Assembly: GCA_963277665.1 (NCBI GenBank) | Contig: OY728147.1 | Span: 1,260,083,424 to 1,260,147,423, forward strand | Direction of reading: 5' to 3' | Source of the DNA: Viscum album | Lineage: Eukaryota; Streptophyta; Magnoliopsida; Santalales; Viscaceae | Length of the DNA stretch: 64,000 bases | In this document: positions 1 to 14,160 of the stretch, in pieces | Layout: the number at the start of each line of letters is the position of its first letter | Position numbering within the stretch: position 1 is the stretch's first letter | Position numbers and translations under genes: made by a program | The notes under the pieces: model-generated | The model's input: the letters and a program-made list of their open reading frames with translations, nothing else | Told to the model about the DNA's origin: nothing | The model's database searches: none

Positions 1-1851
1 GTCTTTCACAATCATTATAGTATGAGAAATGACATCCATAATTATGGGTCAATGATATTCTAGCAGAATAATTTTTTTATATCCTCATGCATACTTGTAT
101 CAAGTCTTTAGGCATGTTTGAATTTTTTTCTTCCAACAAATATGTTTCTTTTTCTCATGTGTCCAAGGGAACACTAACTCTGCCACCATAAAATCCAGGG
201 TCCACAATTTATCCTGGTGGTTCTATAAACCATGTATATATTTAAATAAACCCTCTAAAGTTGTATTTTTTCTCTAAAATTATCCTTTTTTCATAACTTA
301 TACTTTCATATCACCTTCCCCGTGACACCATATGACTCCTCTCTCCCATCACAAAGGGATAACCACTATAATTCAAATTACATCAGGAGAAAATATAAAT
401 TTGATACCATTTATCATGGGATTATTATCACTACATAGTGGGTCACCTATGTATCACATTACCCCTATCTATTGAGGTGAGTCTAAACCTCCTATAACTT
501 CCATTAGATACAAGGTTTACTAAATTCATCCTAACATCAACTAATTAGGAGAGTTTCCAAAACTATAAATGAATGAGGTGATATGGTGAAACATGAAACA
601 CAATCTTCCAACATCATTATGGAAAATAATATAATATAAAAGGATATAAAAAAAGTGAAATATTTCATTCTGAATCTTACTTATGTTAGAAAATGCCCCC
701 AAATTTATGGGTTCATGAAAATATCTATCTACAATTTCATGCACACCCTCATTTATCTTTGGATTATAGCCTAAAGTGATTTAGTAAAATTATTTTAACT
801 TAACCAACATGTTTCCATTTAAAACATAGTTACAGGGAATCCCAATATCTTGATATTGACTCCAATATCCACCCTTTATATAAGTGTTTTTTTGAATCAT
901 GAATCTCTTCAAAACCAGACTTCTACAACTTTCATTTTTTCCTTTAACAATCTCTTTTAAGTGTGATATGTGCTATCATGTCACTTCCAATTTGACACCT
1001 TTATAGGGAAATTGGATTTTAAACCTCTTATAATGGTCTTATTATTTTTGAATAATATTTTATTCGGACGCCACTTATCATAGGATCATCATTTTGATAC
1101 ACCATTGGAATGTTTTATCAGAGAAAGGTTTCCTTCTAATGTTTATGGAATAATAGGGGTTATACCTTGGTGGTAAGAATTATGAGTCCTAGGGAGTCAT
1201 AGGGGATGTCACTTGGTAATGGAGGTCACAATTATATAACAATATTAGAGAAAAAATTAAACTATGGAGGGTTGGTTTTAAAAAGATCCATGGATTGGAG
1301 AACTGCAAGGAAGAATGACAGACCATGTAACTGATAGAGAGAGATTGAGAACTCCCTTTTCCATGTGAGAAAGGGAAACATATTTTTTGAAATTAGATTA
1401 TTTTTTAAACTTTATTAAGGAAATGATCATAACATTTAATATGGTATGAATTAAATACTGGTGGGAGGATGTCACAAGAATAGAAATTTGGTGGTCCTAT
1501 CCCACGTAGGTAAGAAAAAGAATTTAAAAAATTTATTGTATTGACTCATTTTAAGAGATATGAGTTGAACTAATGACGTTGGAAGAGTACATGATGTGAA
1601 TCAAAATGGAATAAAAGTGGATGGAATTTGGGGATACTCAATTGACAGGTCTACCATATAGAAAAAATAATAAACCTAATATCTGAATGAAATACTGGAA
1701 GCCTGAACCTCGCCTTAATGGATGGAGGTGGGGTGTTGTACACGTGACCCACGATACCGAAACAATGGTCCCATGAAAATAAAATCTAATTATACAATAT
1801 TTTTTGTCTCATAAGATATACCAATATACATATCATATGAAAATATAAATT
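1..1851. other. AT-rich intergenic sequence, nothing recognised
   Basis: I see no reading frame of credible length or composition, no transposon domain, no LTR end and no RNA gene here. The base composition resembles the decayed transposon sequence that fills the rest of the left half, so it is probably old repeat debris, but that is inference. Confidence 0.5.
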
Positions 1852-2312
1852 TGTAAATATATAAATATATAAATATATAAATATATAAATATATAAATAT
1901 ATAAATATATAAATATATAAATATATAAATATATAAATATATAAATATATAAATATATAAATATATAAATATATAAATATATAAACATATAAATATATAA
2001 ACATATAAACATATAAACATATAAACATATAAAGATATAAATATATAAACATACAAATATATAAACATATAAATATATAAACATATAAACATATAAATAT
2101 ATAAATATATAAATATATAAATATATAAATATATAAATATATAAATATATAAATATATATATATATAAATATATAAATATATAAATATATAAATATATAA
2201 ATATATATATATATATAAATATATAAATATATAAATATATAAATATATAAATATATAAATAGATAAATATATAAATATATAAATATATAAATATAAATAT
2301 ATATATATTATT
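1852..2312. repeat. 8-bp tandem array, unit AAATATAT
   Basis: About 460 bp of near-perfect head-to-tail copies of an 8-bp unit (AAATATAT in one phase). Units carrying one T-to-C change (AAACATAT) cluster between about 1985 and 2095, and runs of plain TA interrupt the array near 2155 and 2203. The unit length is not a multiple of three and the unit has no stop codon on the minus strand, so all three minus frames stay open and spell the same eight-residue tyrosine/isoleucine-rich repeat. Those frames are artefacts. The clustered variants suggest local amplification of a mutated unit. Confidence 0.95.
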
Positions 2313-4427
2313 TTAATTATATTTAAGTGTGTATGTAAATATACTAGTCATATAAATATAATCATATTAAATTAATATGTCTATGATGTTTATTATTTTT
2401 ATATTTAAATATTATTTAAGTGTGTGTATTATATACAAAATATTTATATCAATATTAATTATATATAAATATTCATGTGATTATATTTTTTCCATATTTA
2501 TATATTTCAATTAAATTTTATTGTGTGTTTGTAGATACACATGAAAATGTTAAATATTTAAATGATTGCATGCACACACACACACAAACATATTATCAGT
2601 TGATTTCATGACTGACTATCTCACCAAACACTTTGAGTGACCTCACCATAGATTGAATCACTTTCACTTGTCTTTCCCTTTAATTTAACTTGTGTTATTA
2701 GAACTTCATATAGAAACCAATATATCATCCCCATATATCTCACCTTTACCAGGGACTATGTGATAGGTGCTTCATATCATTCCCATTGTTCATGATTTTA
2801 GGGAACTATAGGGAAATCATAAATTTATAACTATTTTTTATAGTTTAATGGTGGGTTTAACCACCTCTAAATGGATTCTCATCAGGTTTCAAAAACCACT
2901 ATGAATCACTGTGCTGTTGTTTTTTATCATTAGTTTTTTGTGATATTTTTTTAATGCTAAAAATTCCAATTTACAGAGAATTTTTATTTATATGCAGTGG
3001 TTGTGAAACTACTGCTAAATTTGAATCATAAAAATTTTAGAAAAAATATTTAAGGTGGTTTATAAAACCATTGATAAATATGGTATATTTATCATTTTTC
3101 CATAATTAATAATATATTCAATGACTTCTATATCACAAACCAACCTGGGTCACCCCTAAACCTGGCACTTGATCTAACCCATGATAATGATTTAAGGGTA
3201 TTTCCGATCCCCATGGGACGGTGATAAGTTCCATGGCATCAATAGGAATTCATTAGGAATGATTTCACCAAATAATAATAGAAAATAAGTAGAATAAGGA
3301 AAAACATAAAAGGGAAATAAACCAAGAACTCTAATATAATAAATAAAGTGTCATAATACAATATCTAGTAATACATGTTTGATGGTTAATACCACTTAAA
3401 ATAAGGGAAAATAAATACAACAAGACCACCAGAATCAAGTCTCCATATGAAAGTGAGAAAACTCCACTTACACCTCACCCAAAACAGAACAAATAGATCT
3501 ATTGAAATATACTACATCCATATAGTTTTCTAACCTTTAATATATAGTTGTGATAAAAAAACCCTAGTAGGTCACCTCCCCTCAACCCAATGCATACCAA
3601 TTTAAATGTAAATATATAACATGATAGTCTGAAAAAAAGGTATAAAATCGATTTCCATGTTTTTTTCCTTTTAACCAAGTATATAATAGTTTTATTTGGA
3701 AAGTAAACCACCTTCAAAATAAAATGTTTAATTCCAAATAAAACTACAATTTAATTCCATTAAAAAATCATTCATAAATTTTAGTTAAAATAGTTTTACG
3801 GAAAAATGTTAAAGTAACCAGAATAAATTATAAAAAACAAAAAGTATCAATGTTATAGAAACCTTTGTGCTCAAGGGAAATATTATTTTCATAATTTTAT
3901 ATAAAATAGGGAGTATTGACACATTGAAATAGTTTTAAAATAAGGGAATGAGGACATCTTTTCATAGTTTAAAAAATGGAAATTTACCAATCCATAATAG
4001 AATGAAAAGAACTATATATATAAACTATTCCATAAGCATGAATCAATTACCATTTCTAAGAAATAGATAATTTAAAACAACTCAAGAACTATATCAAGTA
4101 TGACTAAGGTGTAAAAGTTTTGTTCTTTTTTAGATCCTTACACCTCAAGTGACAAATGGAAGTAAAAATACTAGTGTTCACTCATTAGATATCAAAATAA
4201 TGTATATTTATACCTTACTGATGTTTAGTAAGAGTTTTTATATATATCTAATGTGAAGGAGGACAACCATACCTAGTCATGATTTTCCAAGACTACCCAC
4301 CCAATACCTTGGAGCCCATGGGGTTTCCCACTCTCAAGGAGAAAATATTTTCACAATTAAATTCATTTCAAAGATTCATTTCCCTAAATAATAATATAGA
4401 TATATCAAATCAATAAAAATAAATCTA
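2313..4427. other. AT-rich sequence left of element A
   Basis: No coding region is recognisable. The stretch contains a CACTA-like subterminal motif at 2856-2912 (separate entry). If element A is an insertion, this DNA was once continuous with the sequence from 23814, which holds CACTA transposase relics. Parts may therefore belong to the same CACTA element. Otherwise I see nothing in it. Confidence 0.4.
2856..2912. repeat. CACTA-like subterminal motif, first copy
   Basis: About 50 bp here aligns with 24007-24057. Both carry a block reading CACCTCTAAAT followed about 20 bp later by AACCAC(T/C)ATGAAT. Short repeats of this kind lie inside the ends of plant En/Spm (CACTA) elements. The second copy lies next to TNPA-like relics, which supports that reading. 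I did not find a CACTA terminus at either copy, so the assignment is tentative. Confidence 0.35.
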
Positions 4428-5521
4428 GAATAGGGCATAAACATTCCTATAATTCATTTTCATCATTTGATTCATTTCTACTTTAAAAATAGATTTCAAG
4501 AAGTCAAATAAATTCCTTCAAATAATTTAAAACCACATTTTAAAAATTAAGGAAATAAATATTAATATATCAAAGACTTTAATTTACAATAAACCAAAAA
4601 AATTACCAAACCTAAATTCCAAAATATCCTCTTAGAATTGATTTTTTTAAAGTAATTCAATGATACAACCATAAAAGATCCCACCAAGAATTTAAATTTC
4701 AAAAATAAGTCTTGATCCTTTAAAACCAAAATAAAGATCAATTCACATAAAAACCCACTTATACTCATTTGTTCAAAACTCAAGAAAGAAAGTATCATTT
4801 TCCATAGATACCAAAATATAAGTGGAAAATTTGAATGAAATATGAAACTAATCATGAAAGCGTAATAAATAATAGATTTAATTTTAGAGAGATATGCATG
4901 AGACACTTACCTAAAATCTCATCACCTTTAAAAACTGAGATATTATTCCACCACAACATAGCCCGATAATATCTAGGAATCCAAAAGGAATCCCTAAAAA
5001 CCCTAAAAAAAATAAATCCCAAATTATAAAATAAGTGGAATGAAACTCTAGAATTCTAAGACTATGATAGTAAAAGAATGAGGGGGAATATGAAAAAAAG
5101 GAATAAATAAGTTGTTTTTATGAAATTTCCTTGAATAATCTACCTTAAACTTGAATCAATCCTAGTATAATACACATAGATATAATGGGTAAAGAATGGG
5201 AGAGACACCATGACAATTGGAGTCAAAATAGGGGAAACCCACAAACTGTCTTAATTCGAAAGGTCAAACTTTGATTTTTAGAAAATAAGGGTGTATTCCT
5301 TGGATGATTATAGATGTGAAACACACTTTATGGTCATAAATTAATTTTCCCCTAAAATTTCACATGTGGAATTCCTAGTTCACTGGGTTTAATGCTGCAT
5401 GTTTAGATCTATAGCTCCTTAGACCCTTCTAAATAACCCTAAAAACAATAAAAAATCCCAAAAACTCAAATTTAACCCATAAATAAATAAATAATATGGA
5501 AATAAAGGTTGAGATTCAACA
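4428..5521 (-). repeat. Element A left LTR (3' LTR on minus strand)
   Basis: Aligns with 22737-23813 over its whole length. Shared landmarks are the block at about 4935-5055 (matching about 23240-23350) and the block at 5140-5230 (matching 23445-23540). The right edge ends ...CAACA, aligned with ...TGACA in the other copy. A C/T-rich run shortly after it (about 5541-5552), purine-rich on the minus strand, could be the polypurine tract. The left edge is uncertain by about 10 bp. Confidence 0.6.
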
Positions 5522-8229
5522 ATTATTTGCATTATAATACTTTTTTCCTCAGAAAATATAAATAAAAATGGTTGATAAAGTCATAGAAGAAACTCATAAC
5601 TTAAGAGAAAAGGAAATCAAGACCACACGTCCAATCCCAAAAACCATTCAAAAACCTGATAAAATCTAAATAATCAATGAATATTTAACCATTTAATCTA
5701 GAAAAATAATCCAATTATAAAAAACAACTAAAACCCAACCAAGAAATCTTGGATAATACCATGAATTAATGGATCACTTTAAAAAACTCAAAACAAAATT
5801 CTAAAGGTAATTTTTCAAAAATATCCTAAAACTAGGTTGTTTTAGAAATTAAAATTTTATTGATTGAAAACAAATATACCATTTTAATTTCTAAATTAGA
5901 TCATATCTATTTTTAAGTTTAAAAATTGTGTTTGGAAATCTACTTAAGAAACCAAATTCTATTTTCAATAATATTTTGAAAATCTTTATAACGATTTTAT
6001 TTTCAATTTATCATAGAAATTACATTAATTAATTTAAAATTCTATATAAAATAATCTTACATTTATATAAATCCATCATTTAAACCATTTAAAATTCCAA
6101 TTACTTTGATTCCTTTGAAATCAATTTGTAAAAACTCTTTTAACACTTTTTAATAAAAAATGATCTTTTCAACCAAAACCCTTAATGTTTAGATTAATTT
6201 TTATAAAATTTTATGGATTTTCAAAGCTTCAATTTAAATGAAATTCCTAGCATAAAACCACTTTATCAATTTTTAAAACCTTAATTATTTTAATTTTTAT
6301 TTCTTTTTAACTGACACACGTCATCTTGGAGGCTCGAACTTAAGATCTCCCAATCACCCCAAAAGGAGAAACCACTAGGCTACACCAAAAACCATGATGA
6401 TACCAATAAATATTTGATCCAGATATAACACACTTACCAGATTGTAAAATAAGAAGACCACCATGATCCAATTCAGGGTTTAGTAAGAAACATTTACTGG
6501 TCCTAAATAAAGTTAGGAGATAAATATTCAATGAAAGAGACTCACTAATGATGATATCCCCACAATAAGAATTCCAATAAGACAACAGTTCTTTACATAT
6601 CACTATCCTTTCCAAAATAACCAATTGAGGAATAAAACTCATCAAATGTGGAAGAGTTCCAAAGTGGTTTCACTAATTGATCATCCTTTAAAATCTAGAT
6701 TAAAACTCTTTAATCATATTGTTGGAACATAAGCCTCAACAACCTAATAAATTCTCAAACTCCACACAAGATAATCCTAAAACATCACACTAGAATAAGA
6801 GACCGAAAAATATTTCCACCAAAATAAAATTAAAAAATATAAATCATAAAAGAGAATAATAGAAGGCCATTAGAAATACACAAATGGAATCATGCCTCAA
6901 CAAGAACCAAAAATTCTATCCTTTTTTCAAGTGAGGGTAATCTAGGATTGTGATTTCAAAACAAAGGAACCTGTTTATTCTACCAAAACATTAGATCATA
7001 ATAAAAAATGGATCTTTATTTCCCTAAAACTTACCCAAGATTTATTATACAAAACCATTCAAATGAAATTTCCCAACATAAGGCTCACATCGTATTATGA
7101 GAAGATAAGAACAATAAATCAAAAATGAAAGATAATTCCTAATATAACCAACAACCCACATTTAATATTCAATAGAAAAAATAAAGCATGAATCGACTCA
7201 AACTTTTCAGCATGATTTTTATAAAGGATAAAAACTTGAAAAATGAGAAGAATTTCATGACAATCCATATAAACTAGATCCTTATATCACTAAGATCTAA
7301 CCCATCAATGACACTAGAAAATTTTAAAACATTATCAATGTAATTTTGAAATAACCAAAAAAATCCCAACATCAAAATATCAATAATGGGAAAGAAATTA
7401 CATAAAAATAAAAATAAAATGACCTACACACTTACATTATAACAGAATTGATGAATCAATCATGCTTTTAAACCCTCCCATGAGTGGTCCTTCTATGGAA
7501 TATACTAAATGATATACTTACACAACTTATAAAGAAAACACTCTAGTATGGAGTATAAAAATTAACCATGAATGATTTATAAAGTTAAAGATAGATGAAA
7601 AAATCTTCAACAATCAATAAAAATTCCAATTATTTCAAAGAATCTTTTTTCCCAAATAAATGATAAGGATTCAAGTTTCAAAAATCTCAAAAAAAATCCT
7701 TATACTATTAAAAGTGTATAATAATTCAAATATATAAGAGTGGAGTACATGGAACAAGCATCCAGATAAAACCTCAATCAACCAAAGCATCTATAAAATC
7801 CATACAAGGGAGAACCCTAAAGACAGAAAATAAGAACAATATCCAAACAAAACCCAAAAAATGAACCTCATGAGATAAGAAAAAAAATCAATAATGAGTC
7901 TCAAAACACTATTTAAATAATTTTCAAATCCAATTTCATAAAAAATTACAAATTAAAAAACAATCCAAATCTTTATTTCCTCGAAAATGTTAAGTAAATT
8001 CACCTATTTTTCTTAAGTTTGTTTTCTCAAAAATCATTTCAAAAAGAATAACTATTCATTAAATAAATGTTTTTACCAAAAAGTTTTTACAAAACACATT
8101 TTAAAAAAAGGAACTTTCATTTTTAGGAAACATTTTTAAATGAAGTTGTATATTTTGGAAAAAACTCTTAATATTCAAATAGTTCAAATCCATAGATCTA
8201 CTTGGTATAAAAATTCTAATAGCCCACCC
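5522..8229 (-). other. Interior of element A, non-coding
   Basis: This stretch is A-rich on the plus strand and contains no recognisable gag, protease, RT or integrase motif in any frame that I could read. Around 6310-6400 is a short GC-richer patch, with a 101-codon open frame on the minus strand (6340-6645). I do not recognise that frame and consider it chance. The stretch is best read as the remaining interior of element A. Confidence 0.4.
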
Positions 8230-8399
8230 ATGTCACCTCTAATTGAAATTGAAAATAATTAAGAAATCTATTCTGTGGTGGTGTGAGGATTATTTTGAAT
8301 ATGTTGATATGGTTTAAACATTATATAGGGAAATTGAATATTTGGACAAAATATTTATAGGGGAATAAAACTCTTAGGTATATGATGAATTGAATAGGA

Positions 8400-9420
8400 A
8401 ACAAGATCAATTGAATTCAATTCTGCTAAATAAAAAGGTTGAGGCCATTGATTAATCCAAGGATTTGTGTATTCATGAAGGTGATCACAATATAATATAT
8501 TTTCATGCATTTTTTAAAGAAAAATTGCACATGGGAAGACTTAAATTCAAAAGGAAGATAGAAAAAGTGAATTAGATATTAATATACTTAGTGGCCTAGC
8601 TATCAGGAACTTTGCAAGTGCTCTAAATAGAACTCTCTATAATTCCTACTTTCATGGTCATGATGGAAAGGGGTATAATTTTATAAATAATATTATTGAT
8701 AGATAACATTAGAGTCAAAACTCCTCCATCACTTTCTTTCTAAAAAAGGATATTTATGAAGATATCAAGGAGATGGTCATGGAAGTTACACCAAGTATCG
8801 ATTGATTTCCTAGTTATTTTTATCCAATTTCATGAGATATCATTAAGGGGGATGTATTTAGTGTAGTGAGATATTTCTTTAAAAGAAAATTCATATCAAA
8901 ATATATATCATACACTACTATGATCCTTATTCCAAAGATTCATCACCTGTATTCCTTCCAACACTTTCAACTTACTAGCCTTCACAATTTCCATTAAAAT
9001 ATCATTACTAAAAAGGAGAAAAATATGTTACTTTCTCATATACAATCTTTTATATCTAAATAGAAACAATGATTTATCAAGGGGCGATGTATTTAGGGGA
9101 ATTTTATTTTCCAAATAAATGGTTATAGAGTTGGATAGAAAAGTCTTGGGAAGAAACATGATGATAAAACATGACATGGATAAAGTGTTTGATTAAATAG
9201 AATGGGGCTTCATTTTATTAACTCTGAGAAAGAAAAGATTCTATAATTAAAAATGTGACACACTATTTCATCACTTATCTTCTCTTGGGATTTATATTTC
9301 TTTTGTGGGTAAAATAATTAATTTATTTAAATCTATTAAAGGTATTTAACAAGGGGACTCTCTTTGTTTGAATCTATTTATAACTTCCTGGGGTGATTTA
9401 AGTAGAAACTTAAATGAATC
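8400..9420 (+). pseudogene. LINE ORF2 reverse transcriptase relic, N-terminal half
   Basis: Read with stops and frame changes, this region follows the plant LINE reverse transcriptase in order. A linker peptide EGDHNIIYFHAFFKEK (about 8477-8524) corresponds to the conserved stretch before the fingers. LIPKI follows at about 8926-8940. KHDMDKVFD ending at 9193 matches the palm motif with the first catalytic aspartate. GI(stop)QGDSL begins at 9341 and matches the G-x-x-QGDPLSP motif. The sequence then stops at 9420, where element B begins. Many stop codons make it non-functional. The motif order and sense agree with the second piece on the far side of B. Confidence 0.7.
9416..9420. repeat. Target-site duplication of B, left copy (GAATC)
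   Basis: GAATC immediately precedes the 5' LTR and recurs at 20590-20594 after the 3' LTR. Five bases is the usual target duplication for Gypsy elements. The right copy could be shifted by one base because the 3' LTR edge is worn. Confidence 0.6.
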
Positions 9421-12125
9421 TATAACTTACTAACTCTTTAGAGAGGTATAGATTCTTTTTTAACTATTTAAAACCTCTCATTTAATGATAATTATGGAAT
9501 CTAAGGGATAAGGAATGGTTCAGAATTTTATTGGGATGTTCAGAGCCCAGGGTTTCAGAAAATGGGAAGGAAGGGTGAGCAGCATGGTTAGCACATGGTT
9601 AGTTCTAATTGTGTGACTCCACCATGCAGGCTGCCCAGTGCAGAGGGTGATCCACATTGTTTTTCTACAACCATATATAATGAGGCGCACACCCCTTCAA
9701 GATTGAAACCCCCCTTAGATAGTGGCTCCTGCATGTATTTCACATGGTTAGCCAAACCATGTTCCTAAACTATGTGGGGTCCTTCCTTAAGTAAAACTTG
9801 GCTCATAGATGGTGCATGGTTTTTCCAATCGTGCACCCCATTAAATGAAGTAAAATAAAAAAAATTTCCACTAAAATATTTTAAAACCCTAAAACTTACT
9901 TCTACTTTGTTTTTATCATCCAATAGCTACCCAAGATCTCTCCTCCTCCTCTCCACAGATATTATGATCCCTCCTCCATATGATCTATATTTCCTTCACT
10001 CTTGGGTGTGTTGGAAGTCATGAGGTAATATCTACTCCCCTCTTCCTTCCATCCTTTAATTTTATTATTCTCCATTGCATGATTTAGGTAGAACCCCTTT
10101 TCCCTATTTTCAGGTCTTTTGATTATTCTTCCAATATATTCCATTCTAGATAGATTCAAGGTCTGACAAAGGATGAGTTGTCTTTTATACACATAAGGCA
10201 GGTGGTCTAGCTTCTTTTTTGTTTTTTATTTCCTTTTATATCTTTCTCAATTAGGACATGTTTTTTAACCTTTCGGAGACGCCTCTAAATTGATAAACAA
10301 ATTACTCTAAATGGTATCTCATGTCTATTTTGACCTTATCTTATAGTGAGATACATCTTTTGTTGTTCTCCTTGTTTCGAGCCACCCATATGGGCGTGTC
10401 TTTACTTTTTGGTCCTTTTCCCACTTTTTTAACCTTTTAAACACCCCTAGTAGTTTGTGGTTTCCTTTTAATAAATTCCTTAAATAGATGAATTTAATTA
10501 AGATGAATTGAAATCCATGAGTTAGGTATTAATATTTAGGTATTATGCCATATTTCACATTGATCATGCCTTATGGATTATTTATAATTCTTTATGATCT
10601 ATAATTTATGACTTATTTTTATTATCATGTGCTTGGTGTTTTTTTGATAATGCCTTATGCTATAATTTCTTGGATTAAATGAAATGGTTGGGATGGTTTG
10701 TTTATCATGTGATAAATGTAATTACTTTTTATAAAATGATATGATCTTGATTAAAATGTCTTGTTGATGACATGTGATCATAATTTATAAACCTCATTTG
10801 ATTATAGTTTGTGATAAAACACATGTCTTTACTTAAGAACATCGTGGGTGTGATTTCCATTCTTAGTACTTGGATCTAATGGATACACTAGGTGTGATAC
10901 TTTTATTTCCTTGTACATGCTCTTTGATTGGTTTACTTATACTCATGAGTGTCACTAGCTCCCTAGGGGAGGAACCATGGATGGGCTTGTTGGTAGTATG
11001 GTTATACCATGCCTTAGGTGATAATCGATCCCCTATGTGAGATACTAGGGATGACCTCATAGGTTATGCTTACACAATGCTGAATGTGACATGAGGGATT
11101 CCTTTTATGGGTCACCTTATATGTGATCTGTGGTATTGTGTATTTTGATGGCTCTTATAGTGACCCTTGGGATTCATTTGTGGATTTCCTTAGACAGGTC
11201 AGGTTGCCCATTCTGAATTTGATGGTTTCCCTGCTTGATTTACATGTGATGCCTAATTATTAAACAATGGGAGTGCTTGATTGATATCTTAGGGATGCAT
11301 CCACCAAGACAAAACACAAGCATTGGGACAGTCCACACATAACTCCTTATTCATGATGACCCATGCACATACCGTATCATATTTTTATACGTTCCCTCGA
11401 TGTAGAGACATCTAGCTTAGGATGAAGCAGGTAGTTGAATTTTAGTATTTGGGTAGAACCTAGACCATCATGTTTTATTTATTTATTTACTTACATTTAC
11501 TATTTTCGGCACACTATTCATTTTATATTGCATAAATTGGATTAATCTAGACACCGTTGGGGGTGTCCTGCTAAGTATATCTCACACCTGTCTTGGGCCT
11601 ACATTGGTACCCAAGAATACTTTTATAATTGAAGGTATAAATAAAGAAAAGTGACCTTCATTATTTTCTTGATTAAAATTTATAGGATGGAGTACGGGAG
11701 CAGAGGACTAAGCCTATGCTCGCGATGCTAGTAGTTGTTACCTTTTCCTTTTTTTGTATTTTTTTAGAATGTGGTATATTCTTATATCCCTTGTTCATCA
11801 TGTACAAATTTTTATAGCTAAATGAAATCATGATTATTATATTTTGTATCTATTATTTATGATTCAGTTTCCACTGCTGTCTATCTGTTATTACTAATTC
11901 CACTACAGTGAGTTCCTAGTCCTATTTCCATAGTATCTGTTTCTTATATTTATATATATTTTTTACTATTTTGATCCACTCTAATATATGAGGGAATAAT
12001 CTACCCACAAAGATACCTTAAGACCTCACTACTCGGCAGCCTCTGGCGTATAGGGAGGCATGATTAAGGTCTTTTGGCCACCTTCTTAGGGCACTGCTAA
12101 GTGGCATTTAGGGAAGGACGCTGCA
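9421..12125 (+). repeat. Element B 5' LTR
   Basis: Begins TATAACTTAC, aligned with TGTAATGTTC of the 3' copy, and ends ...GGACGCTGCA just before the primer site. It aligns with 17916-20589. Clear shared blocks are 9590-9660, 9880-10140, 10860-11110, 11270-11400, 11520-11720 and 11990-12125. The initial TG has mutated to TA. Confidence 0.85.
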
Positions 12126-12128
12126 AAG

Positions 12129-12139
12129 TTGTATCAGAG
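12129..12139 (+). other. Primer-binding site of B (Met-tRNA type)
   Basis: TTGTATCAGAG lies three bases after the LTR end and differs by one base from TGGTATCAGAG, the sequence complementary to the 3' end of plant initiator Met-tRNA. It would have primed minus-strand DNA synthesis. Confidence 0.7.
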
Positions 12140-13299
12140 GACTCTTTTACTCTTTTCTCACTATTTGTGTAAAATCCAATGATGTGGAATTTTGGATTTT
12201 AATAATGAGCCTGTTCTTGGGAGTAGGTAACCCATGTACAGGGGAAACTAAGAATTACCTGGGATGGGTTATTTATTTCATTAGTCTCACTATTACCATT
12301 GATTTTATTTCCACATAGGATTAAGAACATGTTTTTTTTCATTGATAATATTGATATCATTGTGATAAAAAATTATTTACCATGGCCCAATGATATGAGG
12401 AAATGTTAAGACATGCATCATATTAGGCACTTTAGGACTTAAATTTCATGCATTATGCCATGCCATATATACTTTTCTGCATGCATTTCCTTTATTTCAT
12501 GAGATTTTTGTGGTTATAAATCTATTATATATTGTAGTGTGGAGTGATTCTATAGGATGATATAATTGGTTCAATTAAAGTACCAACATAAATCTAAATT
12601 GTGTTTTCTCACATATATTGTTGATGACACCTTAATTAACCAATTGTTCTGTATTAGTTGATTTAATTGGTGAATCCCAATTGAAATTTATGAATAAATT
12701 ACTTCTATAAATTGTAAATTGTATCCCATCCAATAAAATAACCATGTATGGCCTATTAAACCCTAATACCAGACGTACGAACTAGCTTGTAGTTACTTGA
12801 CATGAAAAATTCCATTTATTATTAGTATGTGCATTCATAAATTGGGAATTGGTGATGCATTTGACTGGAATAAAGTATTTATATCCAAATAAATAGAAAT
12901 TCACTTAAAAAATCAATGTTTTAAAAAGAAATGGTTACTACTAGATGAAGATTCCAAATTCAATGTAATGGGTGTTTTACTCTATACCTTGCATTTGACA
13001 ATCCATATACTAGAAACTCTTTTTTTTTCTATATGAGACCTTGAAACTAGACCCACTATAGTAGTGGGAAGTAGGCTGTGTCTCCTATGATCCTTCCGTG
13101 ACCTTTATTATCACTTAGACCTAGATCCGGGATTAGGAAAAATGTCTGTTCAATATAGGAAGACCGAGTACCTATCCTTTCTTGTTATAAATTTTCCTAT
13201 CTCTTATATATATTATCCTAGGTGTGTTCCTAGAAATTATAGAGTGAATCCACCATGAATTCCTCATGTAGTATTCCAAAAAATTGGTCACAAGAATAT
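12140..13299 (+). other. Untranslated leader of B
   Basis: About 1.2 kb between primer site and gag with no recognisable frame. This is the expected place for packaging signals, but I see no convincing conserved structure. Confidence 0.45.
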
Positions 13300-14160
13300 T
13301 TCAATGATGGTGGGCCCTGATCCACCCATGGTACCTTCTATAGTGATACATGAGGCACCTCTTATTGATATTCCACTGGGCACTGATGCTTAGTTCCATG
13401 AAAGTTTCTTCCAGTTCTTCTAGACTATATAGGGAGCTCCCTAGCCTACCCCTACTATGGAAGAGATGATTAGGGAGGTTCAACAATAGGATCCTCCCTC
13501 CTTTTTGTGGGATGGAGGACCTCTAGCTATTGAGTCCTGGGTAGAAGCAATGGTATAAAAATTTGATCATATTGATATTACTACATAGTGGAGGGTCAAT
13601 CTCACTACCTATATATTACATGACTGGACCAAGAGTTGGTGGGATTCCATCTCTCAGGATGATCATTATCCAAGTGTGGTATAGCTATAATTTAAGATAT
13701 CCTTCTATGATCACTTTTTTTTGGAAGACACTGAGAGATGACTATGCCAGGGTGTTTAGGCATCTTTAGTAGGGTGATATGTATGTGTTAGAGTATACTG
13801 TTTACTTCACCGAGATCTAGTATTTTTCTATGATTCTGACCGATGATGAGTTGATGAATGCGAGGCAATTTGAGGATGTGATTGTATAAATTGTATGATC
13901 ACAGGTGAACATGTTATGGGTTACTATTCTTTTAGAGATAGTGAATCAGGACCTTATAAAAGAACATAATCTATGGGAATCTAGAAATGTGAGTTAAGAA
14001 GGTTCAGTTTTGAGGTAGGGCGATATTTCATCTCATAGTGGGAAGCATCATTTTGAGGGTTCACATGGGGGAATCACCAACCAATTTACATGAAATGAAA
14101 ACCATGTGGTGTGTTTCCATTATGTTAGTCTAGGCCATAAGAATCCCCATTAAATGATGA
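13300..14160 (+). pseudogene. gag: Element B gag relic
   Basis: From about 13505 the plus strand reads, with stops, a Retrotrans_gag domain: GGPLAIESWVEAM, then FDHIDITT, then a segment ending SWWDSISQ. After a frameshift near 13700 it continues with DDYARVFRHL and TDDELMNARQFED. These follow the order of the capsid domain of plant Gypsy elements. A worn CCHC region near 14095-14150 keeps only part of its cysteines and histidine. Gag would form the virus-like particle. The several stops and at least one frameshift mean it is not functional. Confidence 0.75.

Noticed and set aside
1786..2092. Overlapping tyrosine/isoleucine-rich open frames on the minus strand
   Set aside because: They are the three readings of the 8-bp tandem array; a unit without stops and not divisible by three keeps every frame open.
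4562..4906. 114-codon minus-strand open frame in the left LTR of A
   Set aside because: The aligned part of the right LTR (about 22870-23215) is not open in the same way, and the composition is that of AT-rich chance.
6340..6645. 101-codon minus-strand open frame in the interior of A
   Set aside because: No motif, no neighbouring domains and no second copy; it is probably chance.
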